Notes: generated by a model from the sequence alone, not told the origin. A stretch of DNA of 64,000 nucleotides from Hemicentrotus pulcherrimus (GCA_003118195.1 BEXV01000387.1:54949-118948); one strand, 5' to 3'. Shown: positions 46,804 to 58,686, counted from the first letter of the stretch. A program made the numbers and translations.

Positions 46804-47101
46804 CTGCAGAGACAACCAACAAAAGACAGGTGTTAATTGATGTACAAAAAGTGTGAGGAAATGCAAAAAAACGACAAGACACCAACAACTGAAAGATGAA
46901 GAGAATTTGTATTAATAGTAAGAGAATTAACCTCAGAAAACTTTGTAAAGGAATATCACACCTCCTTAAAGCTTAGACTGTTCCTCTCTTATCCTCTCTA
47001 TATCTTGATAAAGCTTAATAAATCCCACTTTTTCCAGTTTCCAAAAGTCCATCCTCTCCCACTTTGTTTTACTCTAAATTTACTACTTTTCAATTCCCTA
47101 C

Positions 47102-47245
47102 CATCGCAAGTCAGCGTTCCGGTTGTCTCAGTTTGTCCATACTTGTTGGTTGCTCGGCACGTTACGGTACCAGCGTCTTCTGGGTAGACACCTTTGATGT
47201 CCAGGCTGCAGATTCCAAACTCGTATTTGGTTTGTACTCTTGATC
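47102..47245 (-). CDS. TTN: Titin exon 15: second half of the Z8-like Ig domain
   Basis: The exon has 144 bases, phase 1-1, with acceptor tttttag and donor gtaggg. It encodes SRVQTKYEFGICSLDIKGV, YPEDAGTVTCRATNKYGQT and GTLTCD. The word TCRATNKYG and the preceding FGxCSLD are identical to human Z8. GC content is clearly above the flanks. Confidence 0.94.
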
Positions 47246-47384
47246 CTAAAAAGACCATACAAGAAGTGTGAGCCATTACAAAAAAATACAAATCATGGCA
47301 ATTTAGAAGCATAAAGGATGTGATCACAAGATTTTGTGAAAACCGAACCATGTGAGAACCATTAATCAAATAATGTACAAGTTA

Positions 47385-47510
47385 GCCTGAATCCGATGAG
47401 CGGGGTAATAATATATATATCTGTTAAGTGCTTTGAGAGGGCCTTCGGTCCTGAAAAGCGCTATATAAGAACTAGCTATTATTTTTATTATTATTGTTAT
47501 ATCGTTCAGC
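47385..47510 (+). repeat. SINE-like 3' part with (att)n tail
   Basis: It contains gtgctttgagaggg, ccttcggtcc, aaaagcgctatataag and then tattatttttattattat. The same tail form occurs at 27950. Confidence 0.65.
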
Positions 47511-47548
47511 TAAGAGAACTATATCTTTAGACTTGATTTAGTTACTTC

Positions 47549-47802
47549 TTAAGGCCCCTCTGCACTAGTTTGGCCAGGAGGGATTCAACCTCCCTGCATG
47601 GTCACTGACAGTTGGTTATTTCATCAAATCAGCTCTCAATTAACATAAGAAAAAGGGGACCATAGGGACCAATGAACACTGATTAGGGACCATAGGGACC
47701 AATGATCACTGATTAGGGACCATAGGGACCAATGATCACTGATTAGGCATTGTTTGCTGTATGGAAGGCGCAAGTAGCTAATAGTAGTGCAGTGGGGCTT
47801 AA
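47549..47802 (+). mobile_element. TTAA-flanked MITE, copy 1, with internal triplication
   Basis: TTAA sits at both ends (47549-47552 and 47799-47802). The inverted ends are aaggcccctctgcacta and tagtgcagtggggctt. The interior shares ctctcaatta...aagaaaaagggg...gattaggcattgtttgct with copies at 48727 and 62265. Here a 30-base block (ggaccatagggaccaatgat and flanks) is present three times in tandem (47658-47745), while the other copies have one. TTAA target choice suits piggyBac-type transposases. Confidence 0.85.
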
Positions 47803-47984
47803 GTCATTATAAAAGATAGCCTTTTTGTAATATGTCCGACAAAGCAGACAATATCAAACTTGTACTTTATTAGTTGACCAAACAAAGTCCACATCTTGCA
47901 AGAGTAAAATTTGTAAAAAAAGGCAAGAGCTGTAAACATTCTGCTGACACGGAGGTAGTCTCCTATACAAGCAATTCAACTCAC

Positions 47985-48220
47985 CAATGAAGAGTGGAGT
48001 GTTGTTCTTCAACCACTCTACCCTCATGGTGGGGTCTCCGGCAGGCTGAAGGCGGCAGGCAAAGTGTGCACTGGAGCCCTCCTTCTTCTTTAGGTTGTTG
48101 TTGAGTGGGACGACAAACTCCGGCTTGATGCTTGGTTTCTTCTCACCGTCTTGCGTTCCATCGTACTGTGTTACATAGCTTGGGATATCTTCTTTCTCAG
48201 GGGCTGGGGGAGGTTTTTTA
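47985..48220 (-). CDS. TTN: Titin exon 14: linker and first half of the Z8-like Ig domain
   Basis: The exon has 236 bases, phase 2 in and phase 1 out (gtgagt donor). It encodes SKKPPPAPEKEDIPSYVT, GEKKPSIKPEFVVPLNNN and SSAHFACRLQPAGDPTMRVE followed by WLKNNTPLFI. Human Z8 has AHFECRLTPIGDPTMVVEWL. The intron falls after the C' turn. Confidence 0.94.
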
Positions 48221-50884
48221 CTGCAGAAGAGGTGAGAAATTAATTTAATGTTAAAAACAGAAATCATATACTTAATTGGGTTATTTTTTCAATTCTGATG
48301 TATTTTTATCATTCTCTTTAATAGCTCCCATGCATACATTTCTATCGCATAGTAAGTACAGAACCAAATACATGTATCAGAGCACTGCATGAGTCATACA
48401 TTGGATTTCAATCTTCTTTGTGTAAATTTGATGAAGCAGTTCACATGGAAATATTTCACATTTACCCCAAATTCTACAAGTTCATTAAGAGATTATAATA
48501 GTCTATAAATACAGCTACTTCTGTCATTAAAAAAAAAAATCCAACCTTATTTTACTCAAGTGGAGAAGGGTTCTATAAACACAGTGCTATGTCAATTTCA
48601 AAGATCTTTCAAAACATTTTTCTGTTGCTTTAACTAAATGTATGTGAATTCATCAATGTATATATAAATATACTGTACACTGTATATCATAAATTACTTG
48701 AAAGAGGAAGGGTGCTGGAAGTATGCTTAAAGCCTGCCTGTACTAGTTTGGCAAGAGGGGATTAGAACACCCTGCAAGGCCTCTGAAAGGTGGTTATCTC
48801 GTAACAGCTCTCAATTAAAATAAGAAAAAGGGGATCATGGGGAACCAACAAGCACCGATTAGGCATTGTTTGCTATATAGAGGGCGCAAGTAGCTATAAG
48901 TAGTGCAGTGGGGTTTAAATGGAGTGAGTAACAAATGGTTGTGTGCATCACTTCAGAGTGCTCTTATCCTCACATGTTTATGGGGTGTCAGGGATGTGCT
49001 TAAAAAGTGGTAAATACATAGTCCCTGTATACTTTCTATTTGACATTACTTGAACAGAATTTTTATTTATATGATTATCTATATAGCATTACACAATTAA
49101 ATACTTAAACACAAATGTATTAAAAGGTGTCTCACTGCCATATGCTGAACATAAGCAACTGTGTAAGGGTTCCTTTTTCTTTTCTCCTCTCATTTTCTTT
49201 GAGCTTTGATTATGCCAAATTATCTTTCTCAACAAAATTTTGTACAGATAAAGTTCTCCAAATCCTGATCATAAGCCTTACCTTTTACAAAAGTTAGATC
49301 CAGGATGCATGTAGATAACCATACACAAGATATTTTGTGGGTTGACTACACATTTGCACATAGATTGGGGGTAAACTGCAATCTTAATTGTTTTACGACA
49401 TTATTACATGTTTGGTAATATTTAGTTCAATCACAAGGGGAAGCCTTTACTACACATCAACATAGAACCATATAAAATATAATCATTAAAATGTTAAGTT
49501 TAACTATACAAATACATGTAACTATAAAAAGAGACATGTACTCAGATATTTCAAGGTGGGTGAGATATCAACATCAAGCCAAATGTGTCACAGGAGTAAT
49601 TACTCTATTAATCTTTTTAAAGCATTTGGCTTTGCGTTTCCGATAAAAATGGTTAGCATTTTCATAAATACTGGTATTAAAATTTGAAATTGAATCCGGT
49701 GTGATCAAATATGCATAAGTTCAATAGATTAAGTTTTAGTAAAACGGACCTTGATAATATTCAAACACCTGTTTGGAATTAGCACCCAACTTGAAATGTA
49801 CATGAAAGTTAAAAATGGAGGGGTAAATCGGTGCTGCGTGTTACACACTTGACATTTTTTACCCTTGACTGATCATGTATTCGAGCCTGCTGTGGGTTAA
49901 TAAAAATCATAAATATGAAGCTACAAATTAAAATATAATCTCTAGTTTACACAAAACTAATAATGAGTACACCTGCTAAATACAGAACACAAACAACTCC
50001 AAAAGCCACTCATCAATCAAACCCAAGTATGTTTTAGGCAAATTTATTATTTACAAAGTATAATTTTCTGTTTAAAAATTAAAACTCTTCAAGAACCAAC
50101 AAATATGCTGTTTATCAAATATTACAGCTGCATGAAATTTCAAGCCATGATCTTTATCTACCACACATGTAGCTATAAATAAATTCATATCCACCTGTAA
50201 ATCAATAAGTTCAAACTAAAGGGATTATACAAACGAGGACACTGTTTACCTGTAATAGATAGCATACTCCTCCCTGCATCCACACAAACATGCACAACAT
50301 TCAAGAGAAAAGTTTCTACTGAATTATCAGAAAAATATACTATGGTTCATATTATATCCATCCTATGAAAGAAATGTCCTCTGTATCAAATCCCCAATAA
50401 TATGATAAGCTTAGTGGAACAATTTTTTACTGAAAAATGGTTGCTTATCTTTTATTAATATTTTGCATAGTATCAAATCCCCACGCAAACCTTAACAATA
50501 TTTTTCTAAGATTTATATAATAATGTGTTAACAAATAAATTAAACAAGTCTGTATCTGAATTGAATTATGTTGTTTCACAAAATTACATTTTTGCTCCAG
50601 CAGTGCATACTCTGAGAAAGGTGTACATCACCATCCAAATAGGCAATGTTCTTTTCAAAATGTAAATCATAGTTAACCAAATAAAACGTCTCATTTCAGC
50701 TCTACAGTAGGTTAATCAAATTCATTGATAATGACCTAGCTAATTTTAAACTTATACCAATAAGCCTTCAGGAAATGTGTGCAACAATGCTTAAACTTAT
50801 AAGCATATTTTACAGAAGATTCTACCCTCATAGAGGACGAATTTAACAATTTACTTCATTTACTATTCATTGCTAAATTCTTAC
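48221..50884. other. Intron with MITE copy 2
   Basis: Intron of 2.7 kb, AT-rich. Apart from the MITE at 48727-48918 I see nothing I can name. Confidence 0.7.
48727..48918 (+). mobile_element. TTAA-flanked MITE, copy 2
   Basis: TTAA sits at 48727-48730 and 48915-48918. The ends agcctgcctgtactag and gtgcagtggggt are imperfectly inverted. The interior matches copy 1 with a single gaccaatga-type block. Confidence 0.85.
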
Positions 50885-50945
50885 CTCTGTGTTGGGCGCC
50901 TTTGAAAGATGGGAGCTGGCTCATTATCTTTAATCAGTTTGTCAT
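50885..50945 (-). CDS. TTN: Titin exon 13: 61-base linker exon between Z7 and Z8
   Basis: Phase 1 in, phase 2 out, between ctccag and gtaaga. It encodes DDKLIKDNEPAPIFQRRPTQ. Unlike the large exons its phases are asymmetric, so it cannot be skipped without a frameshift; that supports it being constitutive. Confidence 0.88.
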
Positions 50946-51356
50946 CTGGAGATAAGAGAGAGTAAAATGTGTACATTAATACCAGGGATTCAATTTCATC
51001 TTGACAAAATGAAAAGAAATTCCCAATGACGGCACAAAAGTTGCATTAAATGTAAATATCCACCAACGCAACATGCATCGGGGTACACAGATACATGTCT
51101 GTCCATATCTTACATTGATATCACAAAATTGAAATGGTTCAGTTTTAAATCAAGAGCTTAGATTTGGTTCTGATTCTTGTTATTAATGAAAATGTCAAAA
51201 TGTAAAACTTACCCTCATATATTATACAGGACACATGTACAATTAGCACTATAACAAACTTTTGATTTTTTTAATTAAAACAATTGTTAACTGCCCTGGA
51301 GACCTTCTTGTATCAAATTTGAATTAAAAATTCTGATAAAATTGAGGATTGCTTAC

Positions 51357-51490
51357 ATATCACTTGGACTCTACTTCTACAGGAGACGCGTCCAGCCGAG
51401 TTGTGTGCTGTGCAGGTGTACCAAGCACTGTCATGACGAGTGACTCTCTCAATGAACAGCTGGCACACTCCGTCCTCACTCATTTGCATT
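51357..51490 (-). CDS. TTN: Titin exon 12: second half of the Z7-like Ig domain
   Basis: The exon has 134 bases, phase 2 in and phase 1 out (gtaagc donor). It encodes MQMSEDGVCQLFIERVTRHD, SAWYTCTAHNSAGRVSC and RVQV. Human Z7 ends DSAWYTATAINKAGRDTTRC, so the unusual Ala-Trp step is shared. Confidence 0.93.
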
Positions 51491-51898
51491 CTAGAGTAAG
51501 AAAAACATTGACATCAACAAATAAATATTTAAAAATGATGCAAAGAGAAGATGTGGAATGATAGCAAATTTTGCAATTGAGAGCTACGTACAATCAATTG
51601 ATTACATGATCATAAGCCAAAATTTGTGTTATGATGATCAGGGGTTCATTTCACTAATTACTAATAGAAAAAAAAATTCTTTTCATGCCTTACATATCAA
51701 TATAGAATGAGAGAAGATTTAGCATTGAACACCTTGATATTCAGAATAAAAATTAATAGCACATGTACTGTACAGTGCTTTGAATTACATGATCATATTA
51801 TGCGAATCCTCATTTCAAATAACGACCATTTTAAAAATAACCTGTGAAAGCTCTCATTGATTCTTTTTAATTCTATCATCAAAATTATTCCTACATAC

Positions 51899-52064
51899 CT
51901 GTAACCGCCGGCGTTAGGCATGATGTGCTTCTGGTCTCGTTGCCAGGAGACATGAGGGGTGGGGCACCCGCTGACCTTACAGGTCAAGGTCACGGATTCG
52001 TTCTCTCGCACCGTCTCATTGACAATACGATCGATGAAGGAGGGTGCCACCAGTTGCTTCTTAG
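51899..52064 (-). CDS. TTN: Titin exon 11: first half of the Z7-like Ig domain
   Basis: The exon has 166 bases, phase 1 in (aatgcag acceptor) and phase 2 out (gtatgt donor). It encodes KKQLVAPSFIDRIVNETVRE, VTLTCKVSGCPTPHVSWQR and MPNAGGY. The intron interrupts the Arg codon after Gly-Tyr, the same place and phase as in the Z4-like domain (exons 1-2). Confidence 0.93.
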
Positions 52065-52204
52065 CTGCATTTTTGAAATTGGGAAGAGGATGACTTGCAA
52101 AATAACAAATATATGAACAATATCTAGCATATTATTACACTAACATGCAGCTCTCTTATTAAAGATAATGTTGCACTTGACCAAGAGCTCCATAAACTAG
52201 CAAT

Positions 52205-52245
52205 TGTTTTCATTTCATACTAAGCTGTAGTATGAAATGAAAACA
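52205..52245. repeat. Perfect 18-base hairpin
   Basis: The arms tgttttcatttcatacta and tagtatgaaatgaaaaca are exact inverses around a 5-base loop (agctg). Intronic. Too short for a typical microRNA precursor; probably a palindrome from replication slippage or a foldback remnant. Confidence 0.85.
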
Positions 52246-52649
52246 CAACAGCATATCAAAAGAGGTGACTCTACAAACTTTACAAACTTTGAAATAATCT
52301 CAATTTTCAAAAGAAGTTCTGAATCTCAAATAAAAATATGAATTTTAGATGATTCTAAAAATGAAGACCATGACCTCATCATCCAGTAAAGTACACCAAA
52401 TCTATGCAGCTGTGCATCTCTGATTATAAATGATAACTTGCACACCAATCAATAATGTTCATGAGGATGGAATCAAGGAGAGAAACCATTAGCACTTTTT
52501 CGGCTCCGGTTGACTAATTGAACAAATAGAAGATTGCCACAGTCAACTATTGTCACAAGTACAATGTATATGTACAGTATCTTGGCAATTTAAGATTTAC
52601 ATCCGTAAGAGATAGATAGTTGAGTGGAGGAGGAGGACCTCAGACTTAC

Positions 52650-52782
52650 GATCTACATGGAGTTTGACTTGGAACTTGGTCTCTCCTGCCCTGTTGTTAG
52701 CGATACAGGTGTACATACCACTATCTTGAGGGCGGGCGTGGCTTATCATGAGGGCATGCTCACCCCCCTCATTCACCAGTAC
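52650..52782 (-). CDS. TTN: Titin exon 10: second half of the Z6-like Ig domain
   Basis: The exon has 133 bases, phase 0 in and phase 1 out (gtaagt donor). It encodes VLVNEGGEHALMISHARPQD, SGMYTCIANNRAGETKFQ and LHVD. The short form and NRAG word fit human Z6 (AQNRAG). Confidence 0.92.
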
Positions 52783-53247
52783 CTGTATTGTTTAAAAAGA
52801 TAGAAATACAGTTAAAATCATCAGGAAGACAAGGAAAGCCTTTATCAGCATTATGTCATTTTGAGCTGGTTCATTCAATATGGGTTTAAGAGAAACAAAT
52901 TTGTGGTTATAAAAATGATGGTCTTTCTATGCAAGTGCAACTAAAAAGGTTTTAATGTATTTATTTTACTTCTATACCTGTTTCTTCAGTCTGTTACATA
53001 AGAAGTATGGCACGAAACAAGTATCGGATCATTACATCAACAATCTCACTGGTTTGTTATGATTAAGTTATTTGCTGAATTCATCAAAATTATGGCAAGG
53101 CTTGGGGCGAATAATAATAACGAACAAACAGTGATAAATACAAACAATGCGATTAATCTATGAGTATACTGCTCAGAAAAAGTACTACATGTATATACAC
53201 GTAAAACATAAGTAAACATATGATGACAAAATTGACAGGGGACTCAC

Positions 53248-53461
53248 CCTATGGTTGGCATCTGGGTAGACAGGCATCTCGTTCCTGTACCAGACAAGAT
53301 CTGGAGGGGGTCGACCAGTGACCCTGCAGTTGAACCTAGCCAGTTTGCCTTCCTTCACTTCAAGGTCACTGGGGATGACCTTGAAGGTAGGTTTGTAGTG
53401 CTTTTCTCTCACCTCACCAGGTTGCCTCTCACGATCAGGGAGGTGGTACTCCTCGGCATCC
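53248..53461 (-). CDS. TTN: Titin exon 9: linker and first half of the Z6-like Ig domain
   Basis: The exon has 214 bases, phase 2 in and phase 0 out (gtgagt donor). It encodes an acidic/basic linker (DAEEYHLPDRERQPGEVREK), YKPTFKVIPSDLEVKEGK and ARFNCRVTGRPPPDLVWYRN. Human Z6 has YKPVFVLKP and ARFDLKVVGRPMP. Human titin has several SPxR repeats in this linker; none are here. Confidence 0.92.
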
Positions 53462-54094
53462 CTATGATGGAAACAATTGCAACGATAAGATAGGAATGAG
53501 AGAGGAAGAACTTTTTTCCTTAAATATATTTCATTTAGGCTAGAACATTTTCTTAAATTTGGAATCTTCTGTATCAATGAACATGTTCAAATTGATTCAG
53601 ATCACATTTCCATTTAAGCAACTCTCCCAGGGCTAACTTTCTGCTTTCAGTCGTTGTACATCACAAATTACTGTTAAGGAAATAGTTTGCACCTTCATGC
53701 CACTTATTTCTTATTTGTCTTTCTTTAGAAGAGTGGATAGCCCATTTAATGCCATTGAGATTTATAACCATTGTCATAAATTAACTTTCAATAGCTTACT
53801 TAAGACTTGTTGAGCTTTGTTTTATTTTTAGAAGAGGCATAAAATATTTTACATGAGACTAAACTTCACATTGCATGATGTATCTGCTTTAGTGTTGGTA
53901 AGAAGAAATATATTAAACCATCCCTAGTCAAAACCCATTGTTGAACACATAAATTTCTGGGGCAGGATTAGCAGCCTATGGCATGGGAGGGGTTAAGGAC
54001 AACATAAGACCTTAAAATGATAAGCATGTATGAAATGAATATTTTTTATTTTCACAGGACAAATAAGACTAAACGTAAGGTAGTGTATACTCAC

Positions 54095-54333
54095 ATGTGG
54101 ACACGAGCACCAAGGGCACCTTTCATATGACTGACCTCATCCGAACCTTGCCTCTGAACCTTGATCAGACCGGTATTGACTGCCTTGCCAAACTGGTTCC
54201 AGGCAAAGACAGTGTAAGCACCCTTATCTTCAGGTAGGATGGGGTCGATGCGGAATTGAGAGAAGCCTTCCATGTAGGAGAGGTCGTAGCGAGTTGACTT
54301 TGGAACAGGGTAGCCATCCTTGAACCACTGGAT
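54095..54333 (-). CDS. TTN: Titin exon 8: second half of the Z5-like Ig domain and linker
   Basis: The exon has 239 bases, phase 0 in and phase 2 out. It encodes IQWFKDGYPVPKSTRYDLSY, FSQFRIDPILPEDKGAYTVF, AWNQFGKAVNTGLI and a linker QRQGSDEVSHMKGALGARVH. Human Z5 has AWYKDGKRI and VLPEDEGIYTAFASN, matching the LPED-G-YT-FA pattern. Confidence 0.92.
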
Positions 54334-55525
54334 CTGTGTTTGAAGAAAAGATTCATTTTGATGCAGTACGTGTGCATGGTGTGATTCACCAAAGGGGCAT
54401 ATATGAGAATATCTTTCATAAAACGAAAAGAAAAGAAGTACCAGTAACTGGAGGCATTTTTTTTCTTCCAAAAAAAGGAAATCAGTTTCAACGACACAGA
54501 ATAATACCAGACACAACAAATGTTTGGGAATAGCTTTAAGTGGGCTGCAAAGAGTTGTAAAAGATATCATTATATAAAACTACCTATTATAGATTTAACA
54601 TTCGTATAGATCAATAAAAATCTGAGAATATAAAAACCTTATCTACCCAGAATAAATCATATTGTCAAAATATGTTAATGAAAAGAGTATAATTTGTTTT
54701 CTTCAAACTTAATGGACAACCCCCCGAGTATTAACCCTATCTAGCCAGGGGGGGGGGGCACCCCCCTCAACATTTTTTGCGATAATTTTTTAACGCAAAA
54801 AAATCTTGCACTGAAATTTTGTGACTTTTTTCTTTTGAGTCTTGCGCATCTTTAAAAAAAGAAAAAATTGAAAATCGGACCTACCGTTACAAAGCCACGT
54901 GACCTTTGTCTTTGCATGTCAGCCCCAAAATCGCTCATTTTTGTGATTTGTGTACAAAACATATGGAAATCTCATTTTTCAAATAAAGAGATAAAACATT
55001 GGTTATTTGGTCTTGTTTATAGTTTAGGTGTTTATTTTTGGGGTCAAAATAGTTGAATTATAGTCGGAAATGAAATATAACAACAAAAACAATAAAAAAC
55101 ATNNNNNNNNNNNNNNNNNNNNNNNNNNNNNNNNNNNNNNNNNNNNNNNNNNNNNNNNNNNNNNNNNNNNNNNNNNNNNNNNNNNNNNNNNNNNNNNNNN
55201 NNNNNNNNNNNNNNNNNNNNNNNNNNNNNNNNNNNNNNNNNNNNNNNNNNNNNNNNNNNNNNNNNNNNNNNNNNNNNNNNNNNNNNNNNNNNNNNNNNNN
55301 NNNNNNNNNNNNNNNNNNNNNNNNNNNNNNNNNNNNNNNNNNNNNNNNNNNNNNNNNNNNNNNNNNNNNNNNNNNNNNNNNNNNNNNNNNNNNNNNNNNN
55401 NNNNNNNNNNNNNNNNNNNNNNNNNNNNNNNNNNNNNNNNNNNNNNNNNNNNNNNNNNNNNNNNNNNNNNNNNNNNNNNNNNNGGCTAAATAGGGTTAAA
55501 TAGAGGAACTAAGAGTGGAACTTAC
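54334..55525. other. Intron with the 381-base sequence gap
   Basis: Intron between exons 7 and 8. Bases 55103-55483 are N. A G/C homopolymer stretch at about 54748-54768 precedes it, and TTAA-type termini lie on each side (listed separately). Because exons 7 and 8 join in phase 0 with a complete Ig, no coding sequence is needed in the gap. Confidence 0.9.
54731..55499. mobile_element. Probable piggyBac-like element spanning the N gap
   Basis: The left end is ttaaccctatctagcc at 54731; the right end is ggctaaatagggttaa at 55484-55499, its inverse with one mismatch. TTAA followed by CCCT is the classic piggyBac terminal form. The interior is AT-rich with a poly-G/poly-C stretch and is half unsequenced, so coding capacity is unknown; at under 0.8 kb as drawn it would be non-autonomous. 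Confidence 0.65.
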
Positions 55526-55756
55526 AGATGGTTTTGGTCTGCCTTCCACACGGCAGCTAAGAGAAATCTTCCCTGCCTCAGGGACTTTATAGTTCTTGAG
55601 TTCCTTGAGGAAGCGGGGAGCCCTCTGTTGACTGGCTTCGGAGCTCTCTAGTTCAGACTCAAGCTCAGTCTCCGTCTCGGCTTCCATCATTTCACTCTCC
55701 TGCGGCTGTTTCTGGTTCAGAAGGCTAGCTTCAAATGTGGCCACATCAAATGGACC
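55526..55756 (-). CDS. TTN: Titin exon 7: acidic linker and first half of the Z5-like Ig domain
   Basis: The exon has 231 bases, phase 0-0, with acceptor cctag and donor gtaagt. It encodes GPFDVATFEASLLNQKQPQE, a Glu-rich stretch (MMEAETETELESELESSEAS), then PRFLKELKNYKVPEAGK and SLSCRVEGRPKPS. Human Z5 has the same acidic linker (LEELLEEDGEE) and LRIKNYRILEG. The Glu-rich run may form a short helix. Confidence 0.91.
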
Positions 55757-58593
55757 CTAGGATATAACGATGATTAAGTCAAGTTAGACTATGGATCGGA
55801 ATGAAATGAAAAGTGTCTTGAAAAGAACTAGACATTTTAAATTAACACAACAGTACACACAAATTTGGATATGCTAGTGGGCATTTAAACAATCACTTTT
55901 TTTTCCTTTTTGTTGTCATTTAAAATGAACAGGATATCATATATGTATATCAGAAGTGTATATTTGTTCATTAAATTTTTGACCCTTAGCTTATTGCTTA
56001 TATAGGCAATCACATCCACTTCAATTCAAGTCCTTTATTCACTCCACACTAACTCCTGAAATAGAAAGCATTAAAACATTTGTAAAATATTTTGTGGCAA
56101 ACCTTTGTAACGTCTTTGTAACGTCTTTGTGAAATAGATAAATCAGTAACTACACATATACATACAGTTGTTTTCTGTACTGAAGAAAATATACTGTACT
56201 GAACTACATAAGAAATGTGCAAAACAACAAATTTTCAAACCAAAACAAACATATATTCACACACAAGTTATCACATGTCTATAGATATGAACATGAAATA
56301 CTAGACTATAAACTGTATAGAACTAAATAGGAATACTATTATATGCAATAACTACATACATTTGAAAAATAACACAAGAACTGATTGTACTGGACACGAG
56401 ACAGGGCTGATGTATGAATTGAAAACAGGTCTAAACCATATGGAACCAAAGGTAGATGGATTGTCTTTCATTGGATACATAACAATCTATCTTTTACTAG
56501 TTCTCATTTTGAATAATTTAGTGCTGTTTCCTCGAAGTAAATGGCTTCTTGACATATCTGATTCTAATCCTAGCTAAGACATGGTCAAATACATGTAAAT
56601 CACCAGAGAACAACACATACAAATGGACGTCACATTTTTTTGGTAAATCAATGGCAATTGGAATGAACCGACCAATTTACAATCTGAAACAAGAGATACA
56701 TTAAAAACATATTACACACACGAAACAAAGGCCTTTCATGCTTACATCACATAAAAAACATGCATCATCAGCAACAAGCTATATAATCCTTTGCTTGATA
56801 CAGAAAAATGTCATCGCCGGTTGGGGTTATCATAACAAGTAGTTTAAGCTTCTACCCACCTTAAAATTTAGAAAGCAAGCTTTCATCCATTCCTGTGGAA
56901 TTTCTCAAGCCAAGTGACTATTCAGTTTCTTGCTGTCTGCTGCCTTGAGATCACAACAAATTATTATCAGCTATCTTCGCTCCAGTGATCTCAAGGCAAA
57001 ATCTGTTGACTTGACAAAGTCCACAGGATTGGATGAATGCTTGCCTACAAAATTTTAAGGTTGGGAGAAGCTTAAACTACTCATTAATTCTTTGCTTACA
57101 TAACAAAATCTAAGAATCTGGATATACAAACTTTTAATTCACAATAAACTCTTTTGCCCACCATCGAGAGATAAGAGAATGACCGACTTTCAAAGAAAAC
57201 TCTTATAAACATTTTCACAAGACAAGTGTTACCAGAAGCACTAGATGGAGAGTATTTTTGGAATATTGATTTTGAGAGAAATATGAACGAAACTATATCT
57301 CTATGATACAAAGTGAACAAAAATCAACAGTCTATACATGCTACATTTGACATACCAGTACATGCAAATATGACAGAAAACATGCTATTCTACACTATAC
57401 TATAGTGTATACATAGTATACACCAACATTCCTTTTCTTTAAGAGTGAAAGAGGCACCACTAAAATCGAAATATGACTTCTTTCACAGATATACTTTAAA
57501 CACAACAATTTACATACAATTATAACAAAATTATTAACACAACATCAAAAAATACACTGCTGTTCATATAAGAACATTTACTTTTCTTACAATAAATCTC
57601 TAAGACTAAAAGGTACATGTAAAAACATGCAGCGCACATGTAACAAGATTTATACATGCAAAGACAACACTGCAGAACTGGTAGGACTGATTACAAATGG
57701 CATTTACTGTTTTGTCTTGCTCATCATCAAGATATCACCATAAAACATGGAATAATCATGTTTGTGTTGTTCAAGAGAGTTGCTAGTAATGGAGCAATTC
57801 TTGTAAACCATGGAAAGGGCAGGTTCACAGCCTGTTTTGAAGCAATTATGATGTGTAGTTTTGAAATGGAGGAACCTACATGGAGGAACAGTGAATTAGT
57901 ATTTGGTTTGCTAATAACCCATACTCATGAATTGGATCATACATTAATAGTATGTCCTACTTAGTTTAAAATTTGAAATCTGGTTATGCTTATTGCAGTA
58001 TAATGGAGAAACTTGTACGGAGGACTGGGATATTATCTTTAGTAGTACTTGTACTTGTTTTAAGAATTGGCATATAATGTATATCAATGTAATGGAAACA
58101 CTTAAATTTTGCATACATTTGTTACTAGCACTTTTAGTTGATCTAAGGAAGAAAACCTAATGTTTATCATTGTAATACAGAAAATTGGGCAAAGGAAGAG
58201 ATTATTATCTTTCGTAGTAGGCATACTCGTACTTATGAATGATTGGAAGTTAATTATGCATTAGTGTAATGGAGAGACTTATATGGACGATTGGCATATT
58301 TCAAATACTAGTTCCTCATTCTTTAATAATGTAAGGGCTGGAATCTACATGTAGTAACTTGTAGAGTATCCACCTAGTGGAGAGACCTTTTATGGAGAAA
58401 AGTGTATTCTGGTTTCCAGTAGCAAAGTGTAGTCACAGGAATGTGAAAATAAAGGGAACAGGATTATTCTCTGAAGTCGAAGCAAAGATGTATAAATTGC
58501 ACACTGCCCAACAAACAAGCAAGAACAGGTTTGAATGAAATGCCACTATCTCATCAGTTCTACCATTTTACACATCGCAAGTCTGTTACACAC
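55757..58593. other. Intron with a long imperfect hairpin
   Basis: Intron of 2.8 kb. The 244-base inverted repeat at 56838-57081 is the only clear structure. The open stretches at 56362-56577 and 57656-57964 on the + strand look like chance. Confidence 0.7.
56838..57081. mobile_element. Foldback element with arms of about 95 bases
   Basis: The outer arms agtagtttaagcttct and agaagcttaaactact pair exactly. Pairing continues imperfectly through ccttaaaattt, aagcaagc.ttcatcca, tcctgtgga and gccttgagatcac, leaving a loop of about 40 bases. The target duplication is unclear. It may be a MITE or the remnant of an inverted duplication. Confidence 0.75.
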
Positions 58594-58686
58594 CGCATCT
58601 GGAGCATCAAAGTCTGTAGACGACTTCCTCTCCCTGAATCGAATCTCTTTTTCCAGACGATTTTCAAAAGAAGAAAGCTTGGAGTC
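58594..58686 (-). CDS. TTN: Titin exon 6: SSF-motif exon, copy 3
   Basis: The exon has 93 bases, phase 0-0, with acceptor actaaacag and donor gtgtgt. It encodes DSKLSSFENRLEKEIRFRER then KSSTDFDAPDA. Human titin has ISSFEERLIKEIEYR at this place, just before Z5. The charged pattern suggests an amphipathic helix. Its first bases recur past the N at 58956. Confidence 0.88.

Larger units (their letters stand above)
46209..47101. other. Introns flanking exon 16
   Basis: Intron 46209-46715 contains the 107-base foldback at 46556-46662. Intron 46804-47101 shows nothing. Confidence 0.75.
47246..47984. other. Intron with a SINE tail and a TTAA MITE
   Basis: Intron of 739 bases. It holds a SINE-like tail at about 47385-47510 and MITE copy 1 at 47549-47802. 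Confidence 0.8.
50946..54094. other. Short introns of the Z5-Z8 region
   Basis: The introns 50946-51356, 51491-51898, 52065-52649, 52783-53247 and 53462-54094 are AT-rich. Only a perfect 18-base hairpin at 52205-52245 stands out. Confidence 0.7.

Noticed and set aside
52205..52245. Perfect 18-base hairpin as a microRNA precursor
   Set aside because: Arms too short and loop too small for a typical precursor.
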